Source: Cercis canadensis
Lineage: Eukaryota; Streptophyta; Magnoliopsida; Fabales; Fabaceae
Direction: 5' to 3'
Length of the DNA: 64,000 nucleotides
Assembly: GCA_003255065.1 (NCBI GenBank)
Contig: QAOA01003657.1
Coordinates: 62,001-126,000, forward strand
Made by a program: the position numbers and the translations under genes. Every line of letters starts with the position of its first letter. Positions within the stretch are counted from its first letter, which is position 1. Of this stretch, positions 9,713 to 21,204 are shown piece by piece. The notes beneath the pieces were generated by a model. It was not told the origin of the DNA, did no database searches, and saw only the letters and a list, made by a program, of their open reading frames with translations.

Positions 9713-11900
9713 ATGACCCGGTCTTCTTACAATGATTTATGTGATATTGATTGTGAGATTGATAAAACATTTCATAGCCGGCATAGACAAGCTAGGAGAA
9801 GAGTAGTTGTTGATCTTATTCTTAATCCTGTTGTTGTTAATCCTGTTGTTCATAATTCTATTGACAACATGGCTGACCATAACATAGATGATAATGTGGA
9901 TCCTATTGTTAATGATGCTGCCAATAGGGCTGGACATAATGATATGCATGTTAGACCTAGGACTCTTAAGGAGCTTGCTGCCCCAGATGTGACATACCAA
10001 CCTTTAGGCATCCAATACCCTGAGTTAGATGCTTCTTTTGAACTCAAGTCCGGATTAATACACTTGTTGCCTAGATTTCATGGTCTTGCAGGTGAGGATC
10101 CCCATAAGCACTTGAAGGAATTCCATGTGGTTTGTTCAACAATGAAGCCACAAGGAGTTTTTGAGGAGGACATTAAATTGAAGGCATTTCCTTTTTCCTT
10201 TGCGGATGCTGCAAAGGATTGGCTCTACTATCTCTCACAAGGCTCAGTGACAAATTGGAATGGGATGAAAAGACTCTTTTTGGAGAAGTTTTACCCTGCC
10301 TCTATGACTGCTACAATTAGAAAGGACATTTGTGGTATAAGGCAGCTTCCAGGAGAGACCTTGCATGAATACTAGGAAATGTTCAATAGGTTGTCCTCAA
10401 GTTGTCCCCACCATCAGATTAGTGACCAACTCTTAATTCAATATTTTTATAAGGGTCTAATGCCTATGGAGAAGAGCAATATTGATTCTGCTAGTGGAGG
10501 ATCATTGGTGGATAAGACACCTGCTGCAGCTAGAGATTTGATCTCTAATATGGCTGCCAATTCCCAACAGTTTGACACTAGGATGCATTCTGCCAATAGA
10601 GGGGTCAATGAGGTTAATGTGCACCCTGCTGACCAACAGAGGATGGAACATAGGCTTGATGAGTTAACCTCATTNCCTATGGAGAGGAGCAATATTGATT
10701 CTGCTAGTGGAGGATCATTGGTGGATAAGACACCTGCTGCAGCTAGAGATTTGATCTCTAATATGGCTGCCAATTCCCAACAGTTTGACACTAGGATGCA
10801 TTCTGCCAATAGAGGGGTCAATGAGGTTAATGTGCACCCTGCTGACCAACAGAGGATGGAACATAGGCTTGATGAGTTAACCTCATTGGTAAGACAATTA
10901 GTCATGGGAAAACATCAACAGCCAGCCATGCTACCAGTTCAGCCAGTGCAACCAATCTGAGTTTGTGGCATATGTTCTTGTTCTTCCCATTGCACTTATG
11001 GTTGTCCTACCCTTCAAAAGGATATCTCTGCCTTCCCTAACCAAACAGCAGCTGCATCCAATATTTTTCCCAACAAGCCTCAGTATTCCAAATCTCAGTA
11101 CTACCAGCCTCACCAACCAAGACATGACTCTTTCTCTACCACATATAACCCTGGTTGGAGAGACCATCCAAACCTGAGATATGGCAATAACATGCAACCA
11201 CAACAGTAACATAATCCTCAGCCTTATCAGTCATACCAAAATAGACCACAAGGCTTTCAAAACAGACAACCTTTCCATCCTGCCAACCAGCAAGCTTCTA
11301 CTTCTAACCAATCTACATCTAACCTAGAAGAGCTTATGAAACAATTAGCAGCCCATAACCTCCAATTCCAGCAGAGCACTGGAGCTACCATTCAGAATTT
11401 GAAGACTCAAATTATCCAATTGGCTTCATCCATTAGTCAACTACAAGCTCATGGTTCTGGTAACCTTCCCTCTCAAAAAGTTCCTAATCCAATTGGGAAG
11501 AATGTGAATGCAATCACCCTTAGGAGTGGCAAGGAAATTTCTGACCCTACCCCTGCACCTGCAGCCAACCATTCCAGCAGTGGTCAGAGCAAGCCAAATG
11601 TGCAAGATAAGCCTATTGTTGACCCTAGCAGTTCTAACTCTAGCACTCCAGAGATGCCACAGCAGCATAAGAACACTCATTCTGTTCCTCTGCCTTTCCC
11701 ACAGAGAGCCCTTCAATCCAAAAAGTTGGATGAGGCAGATAAAGAGAGGGAACTTCTAGAGACATTTAGGAGAGTTGAGATTAACATTCCACTGTTACAG
11801 GTAATCAAGCAGATTTCAAAGTATGCAAGGTTCCTAAAGGAGTTGAGCACTCACAAGAGGAAGTTAAAGGGCAATGAACGGGTCAGTATGGGCCAGAATG
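9713..11900 (+). pseudogene. Athila A gag
   Basis: Begins MTRSSYNDLCDID at 9713. The capsid-like block has LIHLLPRFHGLAGEDPHKHL and later WNGMKRLFLEKFYPAS. A TAG at 10373-10375 follows HEY, where the family has tryptophan; Athila B has the same stop. The frame then resumes. An N-flanked duplication (10463-10887) is an assembly artefact. A TGA at 10958-10960 precedes a zinc knuckle, CGICSCSSHCTYGC, which fits C-x2-C-x4-H-x4-C. A further TAA lies near 11207. The glutamine/asparagine/proline-rich tail runs into the protease region. Gag assembles the particle; this copy cannot be made as one chain. Confidence 0.88.
10463..10887 (+). repeat. N-flanked duplication, 212 bp x 2 (assembly artefact)
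   Basis: 10463-10674 and 10676-10887 are near-identical, separated by a single N at 10675. The frame is intact on either side. Athila B has only one copy at the homologous position (about 35330-35545). This looks like two contig ends placed side by side without merging their overlap. Confidence 0.9.
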
Positions 11901-12859
11901 TTTCTGCCCTCATTCAACCTATGCCTAAGAAGTGCCAAGATCCTGGAACTTTTACCATACCTTGTGTCATTGGAAACTGTAAGTTTGAGGATGCTATGTT
12001 GGACCTTGGAGCTTCTATCAATGTCATGCCCAAGTCAGTTTTTCATTCACTTGGATTGGGACCCTTGCAGCCAACAAGAGTGGTGATCCAACTAGCAAAC
12101 AGAAGCAATGCATACCCTGCATGCCTGATTGAGGATGTACTAATTCGGGTTAATGAGTTATTTTTCCTGCTGACTTCTACATCCTAGACATGGAGGGTGA
12201 ATCAACAAACAGCAAGAATCCAATCATCCTTGAGAGACCTTTCCTCAAGACTGCTAGAACCAAGATAGATGTCCATTATAGAACTCTTTCAATGGAGTTT
12301 GGTGATAGTATAATGCAGTTTAATATCCTTGATGCCATGAGATATCCCATGGAAGACCATTCTGTTTATTGCATTGATATTATTGATGAGTTAGTTGATG
12401 AGGTTGATGATAGTCTTCCTTTTGAACCCCCTGAGTTGCTATTCTTGGATGATTCAATTTGTTGTGACTGTGATAGTGATTCTGTTTGCTATGTTTGCTT
12501 AGGGATTACTGAATTTTTAGAGAGAAATGATTCTATCACAAAGGCTATTGAAGTAGTTGATGGAGTAGTTGATGATCCTACAGTGGCNAGTTGATGAGGT
12601 TGATGATAGTCTTCCTTTTGAACCTCCTGAGTTGCTGTTCTTGGATGATTCAATTTGTTGTGACTGTGATAGTGATTCTGTTTGCTATGTTTGCTTAGGG
12701 ATTACTGAATTTTTAGAGAGAAATGATTCTATCACAAAGGCTATTGAAGTAGTTGATGGAGTAGTTGATGATCCTGCAGTGGCAGTTAATGCCAAGTGTG
12801 AGGGGGAGATTTATGCACTAGAGGCTGCAGCCAAGACCTTACTTCCTTCCATAGAGTAG
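11901..12859 (+). pseudogene. Athila A protease and linker
   Basis: The retropepsin-type active site reads LDLGASINVMP near 12000; the D-L-G triplet is normal for Athila. It is followed by LGLGPLQPTRVVIQLA. The frame ends in TAG at 12185-12187, where the homologous frame in Athila B continues. An acidic linker (IDELVDEVDDSLPFEP and CCDCDSDSVCYVCLG) follows and is duplicated around an N at 12588. TAG at 12857-12859 ends the next frame. The protease would cleave the Gag-Pol chain in the particle. Confidence 0.85.
12393..12783 (+). repeat. N-flanked duplication, 195 bp x 2 (assembly artefact)
   Basis: 12393-12587 and 12589-12783 are almost identical, differing at a few sites such as CCTACAG/CCTGCAG, around an N at 12588. 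Athila B has this linker once. The small differences could be read errors or allelic variation. Confidence 0.9.
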
Positions 12860-14479
12860 CCACCCAAACTGGAGCTTAAACCTCTCCCTGAGCATTTCAC
12901 TTATGCATTTTTAAAGGAGAATGAGAAGCTGCCAGTTATTATTGCCAAGAACCTTCAACCTGAGCAAGAGGCAAGGTTGTTGCACATTCTGAGAGTGAAC
13001 AAGAAGGCAATTGGGTGGACACTGGCAGATATACCTAGCATCAGTCCTTCTACCTGCATGCACATAATTCTACTTGAGGAAGATGCTAAGGCAGTGAGGC
13101 AGCCACAAAGGAGACTCAATCCACTGATTCTGGATGTGGTCAAGAAGGAGATAACCAAGCTCCTTCAAGCTGGAATTATTTACCCAATCTCAGATAGCAA
13201 GTGGGTGAGCCCAGTGCAAGTTGTTCCAAAGAAGTCGGGAGTTATAGTGGTGAAGAACCAGCATGATGAGCTAATTCCCACTCGAGTTCAGAATAGCTGG
13301 AGGGTCTGTATTGATTACAGACGGCTTAATCAAGCTACCCGTAAGGATCATTACCCACTTCCATTTATTGATAAGATGTTGGAGCGGCTAGCAGGAAAGT
13401 CTCACTATTGCTTTCTGGATGGATTCACTGGTTATTTCCAGATTCACATTGCACCGGAGGATCAGGAAAAGACCACCTTTACCTGCCCCTTCGGCACCTT
13501 TGCATACCGGCGAATGCCATTTGGTCTTTGCAATGCCCCAGGTACCTTCCAACGTTACATGATTAGTATATTTTCTGATTTTATAGAGCATTGTATGGAG
13601 GTATTCATGGATGATTTTACTGTATATGGCTCTTCCTTTTATGACTGTCTATATAGCTTGTCTAGAGTTTTGCATAGGTGTATAGAGATTAATTTTGTTC
13701 TAAATTTTGAAAAATGTCATTTTATGGTAGAACAAGGTATAGTCCTAAGACATGTAGTTTCTAGCAAAGGCTTAGAGGTAGATCCTGCTAAGATTGATGT
13801 TATTTCTTCTTTGTCTTACCCCTCATGCGTGCGGGAAGTTCGTTCATTTCTTGGTCATGCAGGATTCTACTGGTGCTTCATTCGTGATTTCAGCAAGATT
13901 GCCGTCCCGATGTCCAACCTGCTGCAAAAGGATGTGGATTTCATTTTTAGCCAACCTTGCAAGGATGCATTTGATCACCTCAAGAAGGCTCTCACTTCTA
14001 CTCCCATCATCCGACCTCCCGACTGGATGCTACCATTTGAGTTGATGTGTGATGCATCCAACTACACAGTAGGAGCAGTCCTTGCCCAGAGGGTTTGTAA
14101 GGCCCATCATGTGATTTACTATGCCTCGAGGACACTTGATTCTACCCAAGCGAACTACACCACAATCGAGAAAGAGCTTTTAGCAATTGTCTTTGCTTTA
14201 GATAAATTTAGATCTTACTTGCTTTGTTCTCATGTGGTGATTTTTTCTGACTATGCAGTACTCAAGTTCCTCCTGAAGAAACTAGATGCCAAACCTAGAT
14301 TGATCAGATGGATGCTCCTTCTCCAAGAGTTCAACCTTGAGATTAAAGATAGGAGTGGAGCAGAGAATGTGGTTGCTGACCACCTGAGCCGGATCGAGAG
14401 AGATTCTGATGAGCAGTTTCCCATTCAGGATTCATTCCCTGACGATCAGCTTTTAGGGTTGCATGGTGAGTTTCCCTAG
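12860..14479 (+). pseudogene. Athila A reverse transcriptase and RNase H
   Basis: One long frame from 12977 carries RT blocks: AGIIYPISDSKWVSPVQVVP, WRVCIDYRRLNQATRKDHYP, FGTFAYRRMPFGLCNAPGTF and the catalytic FMDDF near 13605. The connection and RNase H follow, with LMCDASNYTVGAVLAQR, a TTIEKELLAIVFALDKFR block and VVADHLSRIER. The first part of the domain (upstream of 12977, from PPKLELKPLPEHF) is in the same frame after the TAG at 12857. TAG at 14477-14479 replaces the tryptophan seen in Athila B. RT copies element RNA into DNA. Apart from the bounding stops this is the best preserved pol segment in the window. Confidence 0.92.
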
Positions 14480-15768
14480 TTTGCTGATATTGTTAATTAT
14501 ATGGTTGCTCATGTTTTGCCTGCACACCTCACACGTGCACAAATTGATAAATTTAAGAGTGAGGCTAAATATTATGTGTGGGAAGATCCTTATTTGTGGA
14601 GATTCTGTAGTGATCAGATAATTAGGAGATGTATGCCTAACCATGAGTTTCATTCTGTGCTTACTTTCTGTCATTCCTATGTCTGTGGAGGCCATTTTGG
14701 TCCTCAGAGAACAGCTAGGAAAGTATTAGATTCTGGTCTATATGGGTCCACTTTGTTTCATGATGCATATGCCTTTTGTAAATCTTGGGAGCAATGCCAA
14801 AAATTAGGGAATGTAGCTCGTAGGAATGAGATGCCCCAACAATCTTTGTTGTTCTGTGAGCTTTTTGATATTTGGGGTATTGATTTTATGGGTCCATTCC
14901 TATTTCCTTTGGCTTTGTTTATATTCTGTTAGCTGTGAATTATGTTTCCAAGTGGGTGGAGACTATTCCCACCAGGACTAATGATTCTCATGTGGTTGTC
15001 GAGTTTGTTAGATCACATATCTTTTGCAGGTTTGGCATACCTAGAGCGATCATCAGTAATCAATGATCACACTTCTGCAACCGGCACATGAAGACCTTGC
15101 TGAGCAAGTATGGAGTTTTCCACAAGACTTCCACCCCTTACCATCCTCAAACGAATGGCTAAGCCGAAGTCTCTAATCGAGAGGTTAAGAGAATTTTCGA
15201 GAAAATTGTGAGGCCGAATAGAAAGGATTGGAGTAAGAGGTTGGAGAATGCTTTATGGGTATATTGGACCGCTTACAAGACACCTATAGGCATGTCACCT
15301 TATAGGTTTGTCTTTGGGAAGGCATGTCACTTACCAGTGGAGTTAGAGCATCGGGCGTATTGGGCAGTTAGGGCTTGCGACATGGACATAGGACTAGCAG
15401 GAGTCGAGAGAAAGTTATAACTTCAATAGTTAGAAGAACTCCAATTAGAGGCCTATGAGAACTCTTGGCTGTACAAAGATAAGACTAAGGCCTTTCACGA
15501 TAAGTTGATCCTTCGGAAGGAATTCCAAGTGGGGGAGAAAGTGCTTCTATACAACTCTCGCCTTAAGTTGTGGCCAGGTAAATTGAGATCCCGATGGGAG
15601 AGACCCTTTGTTGTCACTAATATTTTTGCTTATAGTGTAGTTGAAATTCGAGATGTGACTACGGGGAGGACTTTCAAGGTCAATGGACATCGACTTAAGA
15701 AGTTCTATGGTGGAGATGAGAGTTTGGTTGAGGAAGTGGCTTTGAGTGATGCCATCTACCCGACTTGA
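14480..15768 (+). pseudogene. Athila A integrase
   Basis: The zinc-binding N-terminus shows the HHCC pattern: FHSVLTFCHSYVCGGHFG, then CKSWEQCQKLG. The core begins with WGIDFMGPF (first D). A frameshift or stop occurs near 14930. The second block reads ISNQ-stop-SHF near 15055, where Athila B has ISDQGSHF, so the second catalytic aspartate is asparagine. The third region, AEVSNREV near 15165, keeps its glutamate but follows a TAA/TAG-type stop. The C-terminus continues from 15208 with stops near 15418-15430, then 15505-15768 ending DAIYPT. Integrase inserts cDNA into the chromosome; this copy cannot. Confidence 0.9.
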
Positions 15769-15796
15769 TTGAGCTTCAAAGGAGTTCTTTCGGATT

Positions 15797-15887
15797 ATGT
15801 TTCTGTTTTTGTTGTTTATGTTATTATGTTTTTGTTTTTGTTGTTTATGTTATTATGTTTTTGTTTTTGTTGTTCTTTCGGATTATG
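15797..15887 (+). repeat. 29-base tandem repeat, about 2.7 units
   Basis: Units are built from TGTTTTTGTTGTTTATGTTATTA in head-to-tail copies after the integrase stop. Athila B has a shorter, rearranged version near 30340-30370. Confidence 0.8.
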
Positions 15888-16682
15888 TTAATTTTCTGTT
15901 CTTGTTGTTTAGTTTTGTTCTGTTGATGTTTTTAATTCTGTTTGTTGGTTCTGTTTTACGTGTCTGTTTTGTGTTTTCTGTTATTCTTTCCTTCTCTGTT
16001 TGCTGTTTTGGTGTGGTTCAGCATATTCCAAATTCTGTTCACGCTTCTTCTTGAGCTTCTGTGCAAAATTCTGGTTCGATATCCTTTCTTGATTCACTGT
16101 CCCACATTTTTCTTAGTTGTTTTCCATTCTGTTTTGCTGTTTTCTTTACTCTCATTCTACTCATCTTTCCACCTTTCTTTTTTGCATTTTCCATAACACT
16201 TTGAGAATTGTAGAATTTGTGAGCTTGAAGCAATTGTCATTTTGAAGTTTCTAGCATGGTTGAATAGATTTTTACATCTTTTAGTTAGCTAATTTGATGA
16301 TGAAATTTGATGTGATGGATTAAGTTTGATGGAGCATACCTAGTGAGTTTTTGAACCTATTGTCATTCTATATTCCTTTCTTGTGTGCATTGTGCTCATG
16401 ATGTTTGTTGCTCTAGAACTTGCTTTGCTTCTTTTTTAGACTACATTGTCATTTGCATGCATGAATGTGATGAAGGCCATCTTTTCTTCTTTCTAGCTAG
16501 ATAGCCAAATAGCCTTCCTAACATCATTTCCCTTGATTTCTCCCTTGAGCCTATTTTTTTTCCATTCTTTCATTTAGCTAATTGCAAGTTTTGTAAAACC
16601 ATGTTTCTATCTACCTTATGGAGTATGAAAGCATTGGTTGATTAATTGATGAGTTTTATTTGTCCGGGACGGACAAAGTTCT

Positions 16683-16706
16683 AAGTGTGGGGGGGGGGGG
16701 AGGATT
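16683..16706 (+). promoter_or_regulatory. Internal polypurine-tract-like motif, Athila A
   Basis: AAGTGTG, a run of 12 G, then AGGATT followed by TG. It sits about 750 bp upstream of the real 3' purine tract and shares CGGGAC...CAAAG..TAAGTGTG with it. Athila B has the same motif. A second plus-strand priming site is possible but unproven. Confidence 0.6.
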
Positions 16707-17431
16707 TGTGAAATTTGAAGGAAAGTGGCTATATGAAATGTAAAGACAAAGAAATATTAGCTAAAAGAAAAAGAAAAGAAAATTCTGTTTAAAAAAAAAA
16801 ATCAGAAAAAAAATGCAAAGAAAAAGAGAATAAAAGTAGTGGTTTGCCTTCTAAAGAGGAAGAAGTCTGTAAAGAAAATTGCATAGAGCTTTTGGGTGTA
16901 TTTTTGTGCTTAATGTTGGTTTTGACTCATCATTCCCAATGTTCTTATGCTCTCTTTGGTTTTAATTTGCCATATCCATATTTCATTCTTTCTTTTCCAT
17001 TGGTCCTTAGCCCCATTACATCCTTAAATAAAGTCCTTCTGATTTGTGCATGTGATGAGCTGCCGAGGCTCCTCAAATTACTTAATGTTTAAGGTCGGTT
17101 ACCTAGCTATTTGCAGCATAGGACAGCCCTAAGTCGAACCTAAGGATNGATGTGATTTGAGTGAAACAATAACCCCCTTAAACACTTGAGGGATTGAGAA
17201 TATATCTTGTGTGAGGTTCTATCTTTCTTAGTACTTCACTTCATTTGAATTCATCATGCTTGTTGATTGAAAGTGCAAGAAATAGATTCATGATTGTTTT
17301 GATTCTTTTAAATTCTTGATTGTTCTTCTTGCTCACTTAACTTTTGCATTCTTGAAAGTTGTTGTTGGGAAATGAACTCTTAGTTGTTTTCCTTCTTTCC
17401 TAGTTTTAACTCTAGTTTGCTCGGGACATGC

Positions 17432-17453
17432 AAAGGATAAGTGTGAGGGGATT
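17432..17453 (+). other. Athila A polypurine tract
   Basis: AAAGGATAAGTGTGAGGGGA directly precedes the TG of the 3' LTR, the normal site for plus-strand priming. Confidence 0.88.
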
Positions 17454-18896
17454 TGATGAACAGTATTTTATATATTAATTAATCCCCATTTTTAACCTCC
17501 TAATCCTATTTTAGGCTTATTTGATTGGGCTTGTGTCATATTTCATTAATTAGGTTCAAATTGGGCTTAAGTGTGTTTTTCAGCATTATTAGGGTTTTGA
17601 CACTATTCTGTATTTCGGGTATATCTTTAGTTATGAATGTCTAAAAATTGTGATTCTTACCTTGGAGGAAAGCTAAAAGGATTATCTACAACTTTCATTT
17701 AGACCTCAAAGGCCAATTTAGACGTTCAGTGGGTCAAATGTAACCCGGAAGTCAGAGTAGAGTTGCTGCCACTGGATCCTGACCCGCATGCAGTGTTTGG
17801 ACCATAACTTGTTCTGTACATGTCGTATGGACTTGCAACTGGTCCCATTGGAACGATAAGGTGCAGGGATTCAATTTTTATGAAGGGCTGTTTAACAAAT
17901 TATGAAGTTAAGATGGTCTTATTGCCTGTCGAAAATAGCTAATTAGTCCATAGACCTATATGGACTAGATGGACTTAACTTCCTCAATTCAGGCCCAATT
18001 AGGCCCAAACCAGAGCCCATTTGAAGCTGAGGTCCAGAGGTTTAAACTAGGTTAGGGGTAAATTAGATGTGCATGAAAGTTAGGAAGTTATAAGTAGAGA
18101 AAGGAGGCAGACGAGTTATGAATGCTAGACCAGGCAGCTTTTGTTTTCTCTCTTAAAAATTCTGGAGCTCTTTGATTTATGACTGTACTTCTCCATTGGA
18201 GCTTGGATTTCATGACCATGGAGGAGTAGAATCCTTATAACTAAGTCAGACTCTTGATTAAATTTGGTTTTGATTTTGAGATTATGTTCTTAATTGGATT
18301 AAACTTAATGCAATTTCTTCTTCTTTGAATTTCTACCTTGCTTTAATCTTTGTATGAATTCATTGAGATCTTTGTGATTTATATGGATATTGAAGTAAGA
18401 AATAGAATTTAGATTGATCAATCTTTAATCTGTGGTTAGAATTCAAAGAAGCTATGTTATGTTAATTAATGTTCGGTTTTTAGATTAATCACTAATTGCT
18501 TAGTCTTTGTGATTACAAGATTAGTGATTGTATGTGGTTAATCGAATTCTAAGTGATAACTTAGTAGGAATAATTAGTCACAATTAGAGATTTCGGTTGT
18601 GATTAAACTCAATTAGCATTGCTACATTAAGACTTAATCACTCATGTTAATCTAGGATGAATCAAACTAGTTTTTGATGGATGTCTAGCTAGGTTATGAC
18701 TTTAATCAACTACATTAATCTTTGTTTAATTCTGCAATTTACTATTATAATCTTGTTTCAAAAATCTCATGTTTTTAACTTGAAATTATTGATTACACAT
18801 TGCATTCCTTGTGAGACAAACCCGGATTATGCCCTCTATTGCATTCTAATTAGGGGATTCGGTTTAATTGAATTGGTTAAGCGACAATATCAATCA
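17454..18896 (+). repeat. Athila A 3' LTR
   Basis: 1443 bp, TGATGAACAG to CAATCA, followed by the ATAGC duplication and the continuation of Copia A gag. Confidence 0.94.
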
Positions 18897-18901
18897 ATAG
18901 C

Positions 18902-21199
18902 CAACAAAATGCAATTCCATGGCGAGAAGATGAAGGATGTTGCTGTTTTGGAGAAAATATTGTGTTCCTTGGCACTAAAATCTGATTATGTAGTTTGCTC
19001 AATTGAAGAATCCAAGGATATAGATGTGCTCTCAAAGGATGAACTCCAAAACTCCCCGTGGGTCCACGAACAAAAGATGAACCAAAGTTCAACTACAAAT
19101 GAGCAAGCTTTATAGGCTTCTACCTCTACTTATTTCTGAAATTCTAGAGGAAGGGGTAAAGGTAGAGGTAGAGGAAGGGGTGGTTGTGGCAATGGAGATG
19201 GCAGCAGGCATTTCAATATTGATGAAGATCAATCTCAAAGCAAAGGCAGAGCACGAGATCAACAATTTGACAAATCCAAGGTAGAGTGTTTTAGATGCCA
19301 TAAATTTGGTTACTATTGTTCTGAATGCTATACTAAACTGCCTAACAACAAAGAAAAGGGAGAGAAGTCGAATTTTCCAGAAAAGAATGAACTAGAAACT
19401 TTGTTAATGGCTGCTCAAGACAATAAGGAATCTCAGTCTGATGTATGGTACATGGATACAGGATGCAGTAACCACATGTGCGGAAGTAAGTCTTCTTTTT
19501 CTTATTTAGATGAAGGCTTTCGTTCCACTGTTAGTTTGGGTTATTGTTCTACTGTGAATTTAATGGGAAAAATGTGATATTAATATCAGAACCAATAATG
19601 GTTTTGTAGAAACAATTTCCAATTTTTTTTTATGTTCCTGATTTGAAAAGTAATTTGTTAAGTGCTAGTCAATTATAAGAAAAAGGTTATGTAATAACTA
19701 TTAAGAAAGGTACTTGTTAGATATATGATCCTCCAATAGGAGCTGTTGCAGTTGTTTAAATGAGTTCAAACAGATTGTTTCCTTTGAAGATTGAAAATGC
19801 CCAACCTTGCTTGATGGCTGAAGCAAAAGACTATTCATGGCTTTGGCATTTTTCACTATGGCCACTTGAATTTTGGAGGAATAAAAACTCTGCAACAAAA
19901 AGATATGGTAACAGGTCTTCCTCAAATTGCTATTCCTTCTCAAGTTTGTGAAGAATGTGTTGTTGGAAAATAACATCATTCTCAATTCCCTCAAAGAAGA
20001 TCGCGGAGAGCAAAGAATGCCTTGGAGCTGGTTCATTATGACATTTGTGGACCAATAAACCAATCATCTAGTGGAGATAAAAAATGCTTTATTACTTTCG
20101 TTGATGATTGTACAAGGAAAACTTAGGTTTATTTTTTGCAGGAAAAATCAGAAGCTTTTAGTGGATTTAAAAGTTTCAAAGCATGTGTCAAAAATGAAAC
20201 AGGAAAAGCCATTAAAACTCTATACTGATCGAGGTGGAGAATATTGCTCAAAAGAATTTGAAAGTTTTTGTGATGTTCAAGGCATCAAAAAGAAAAAAAA
20301 TAGAACCATCCTCAACATGGTGAGAAGCTTGTTGGCAAGAGGGAAAATTCCAAAGAAGTTTTGGCTAGAGACAATAAATTGGAGGCTTGGAGTGGGTGGA
20401 AACTAGTTGTGGATCACTTCAGAATTTTTGGTTGCATTGCTTATGCACATGTCCCAGATGAGAAAAGGAAGAAGCTAGATGATAAGGGTGAAAAGTGTGT
20501 CTTTCTAGGTGTAAGTGAAACTTCCAAAGCTTATAAATTGCTCAATCCAGTCACAAAGAAGATTGTGACCAGCAAAGATGTTATTTTTTTATGAAGAAAA
20601 TGCTTGGGAATGGAATAAAACTAGTTCATGGTAGCAACCTACTTTAATCTTTTCTGATGGAGAAAATAAGAAGATAGACAATAACCTCTACAACAACAAA
20701 TTCTAGCAATTGTTACCTTTGAAAATTCACCAAATGAAGCTTCAACAACTGCTGAAACTTCACCAACAGCAGCAAAACCTACTGTTATAGCAGCCCTTTG
20801 TCGTGTTCGAAAGAGGCCAACATGGATGTCAGACTATGAGATAAATTGAATTAATCAATCTAAGGATCCAATCACACATTTTGCTTCATTTTCTAATTGT
20901 GACCCTACAACCTTTGAAAGTGTTGTTGCAGAACCAAAATGGCTGAAAGTTATGGATGATGAAATTGCAGCCATTGAAAGAAATGATACTTGGTAGCTGT
21001 TTGATCTTCCAGAAGGACACAAAACCATTGGGCTGAAGTGGGTCTACAAAATAAAATGGAGAGAATGGTGAAGTGGACAAGTATAAGACACGACTAGTGG
21101 CTAAGGGATACAAAGTATTTGCTTTAGTTGCAAGGCATGACACAATCATATTAGTGATAGCATTGGCAGCACAGAATTCTTGGCCAATCTTCCAATTGG
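18902..21199 (+). pseudogene. Copia A gag end, protease, integrase and start of RT
   Basis: Gag resumes with QFHGEKMKDVAVLEKIL and VVCSIEESKDIDVLS. The zinc knuckle near 19290 reads CFRCHKFGYYCSEC, with tyrosine where the zinc-binding histidine belongs. Protease shows MDTGCSNHMCG near 19455. The GAG-preintegrase block follows near 19835 and the integrase near 20040-20330 (TDRGGEYCSKEFESF). RT begins near 20935 with EPKWLKVMDDEIAAIE and KTIGLKWVYKIKW, and breaks off at PIFQLDV at 21199. Stops and frameshifts are frequent. The RT frame resumes at 38449 after Athila B. Confidence 0.88.
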
Positions 21200-21204
21200 A
21201 TGTC

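Larger units (their letters stand above)
15769..17453 (+). other. Athila A 3' noncoding tail
   Basis: There is no recognised coding frame in the place where some Athila members carry an env-like gene. It contains a 29-base tandem repeat (15797-15887), an internal purine tract, an N at 17148 and the true purine tract before the LTR. Compared with Athila B it has extra sequence between roughly 16870 and 17260. Confidence 0.75.
7151..18896 (+). mobile_element. Athila A, Ty3/gypsy Athila-lineage element, 11.7 kb
   Basis: The two LTRs are 1457 and 1443 bp, starting TGATGAACAG and ending CAATCA, with a perfect ATAGC duplication at 7146-7150 and 18897-18901. A tRNA-Asp-type primer site and a purine tract are in place. 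Gag, protease (DLGAS), RT (FMDD), RNase H and integrase follow in Athila order, all on the + strand, with many stops. No env-like frame was recognised in the 1.7 kb after integrase. The first ~320 LTR bases differ at about 15-16 sites (about 5%). It interrupts Copia A gag. Confidence 0.95.

Noticed and set aside
9713..9713. A new intact host gene starting MTRSSYND
   Set aside because: It is Athila gag: same start, capsid block and zinc knuckle as in Athila B, inside a fully bounded element.
10463..12783. Real tandem duplications of gag and linker
   Set aside because: Each is centred on a single N and is absent from the sister element, so an assembly join is more likely.
15797..16233. Hydrophobic frames after Athila integrase, possible env-like membrane protein
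   Set aside because: They arise from a T-rich 29-base repeat and low-complexity tail. There is no conserved start, and the Athila B equivalent is rearranged.
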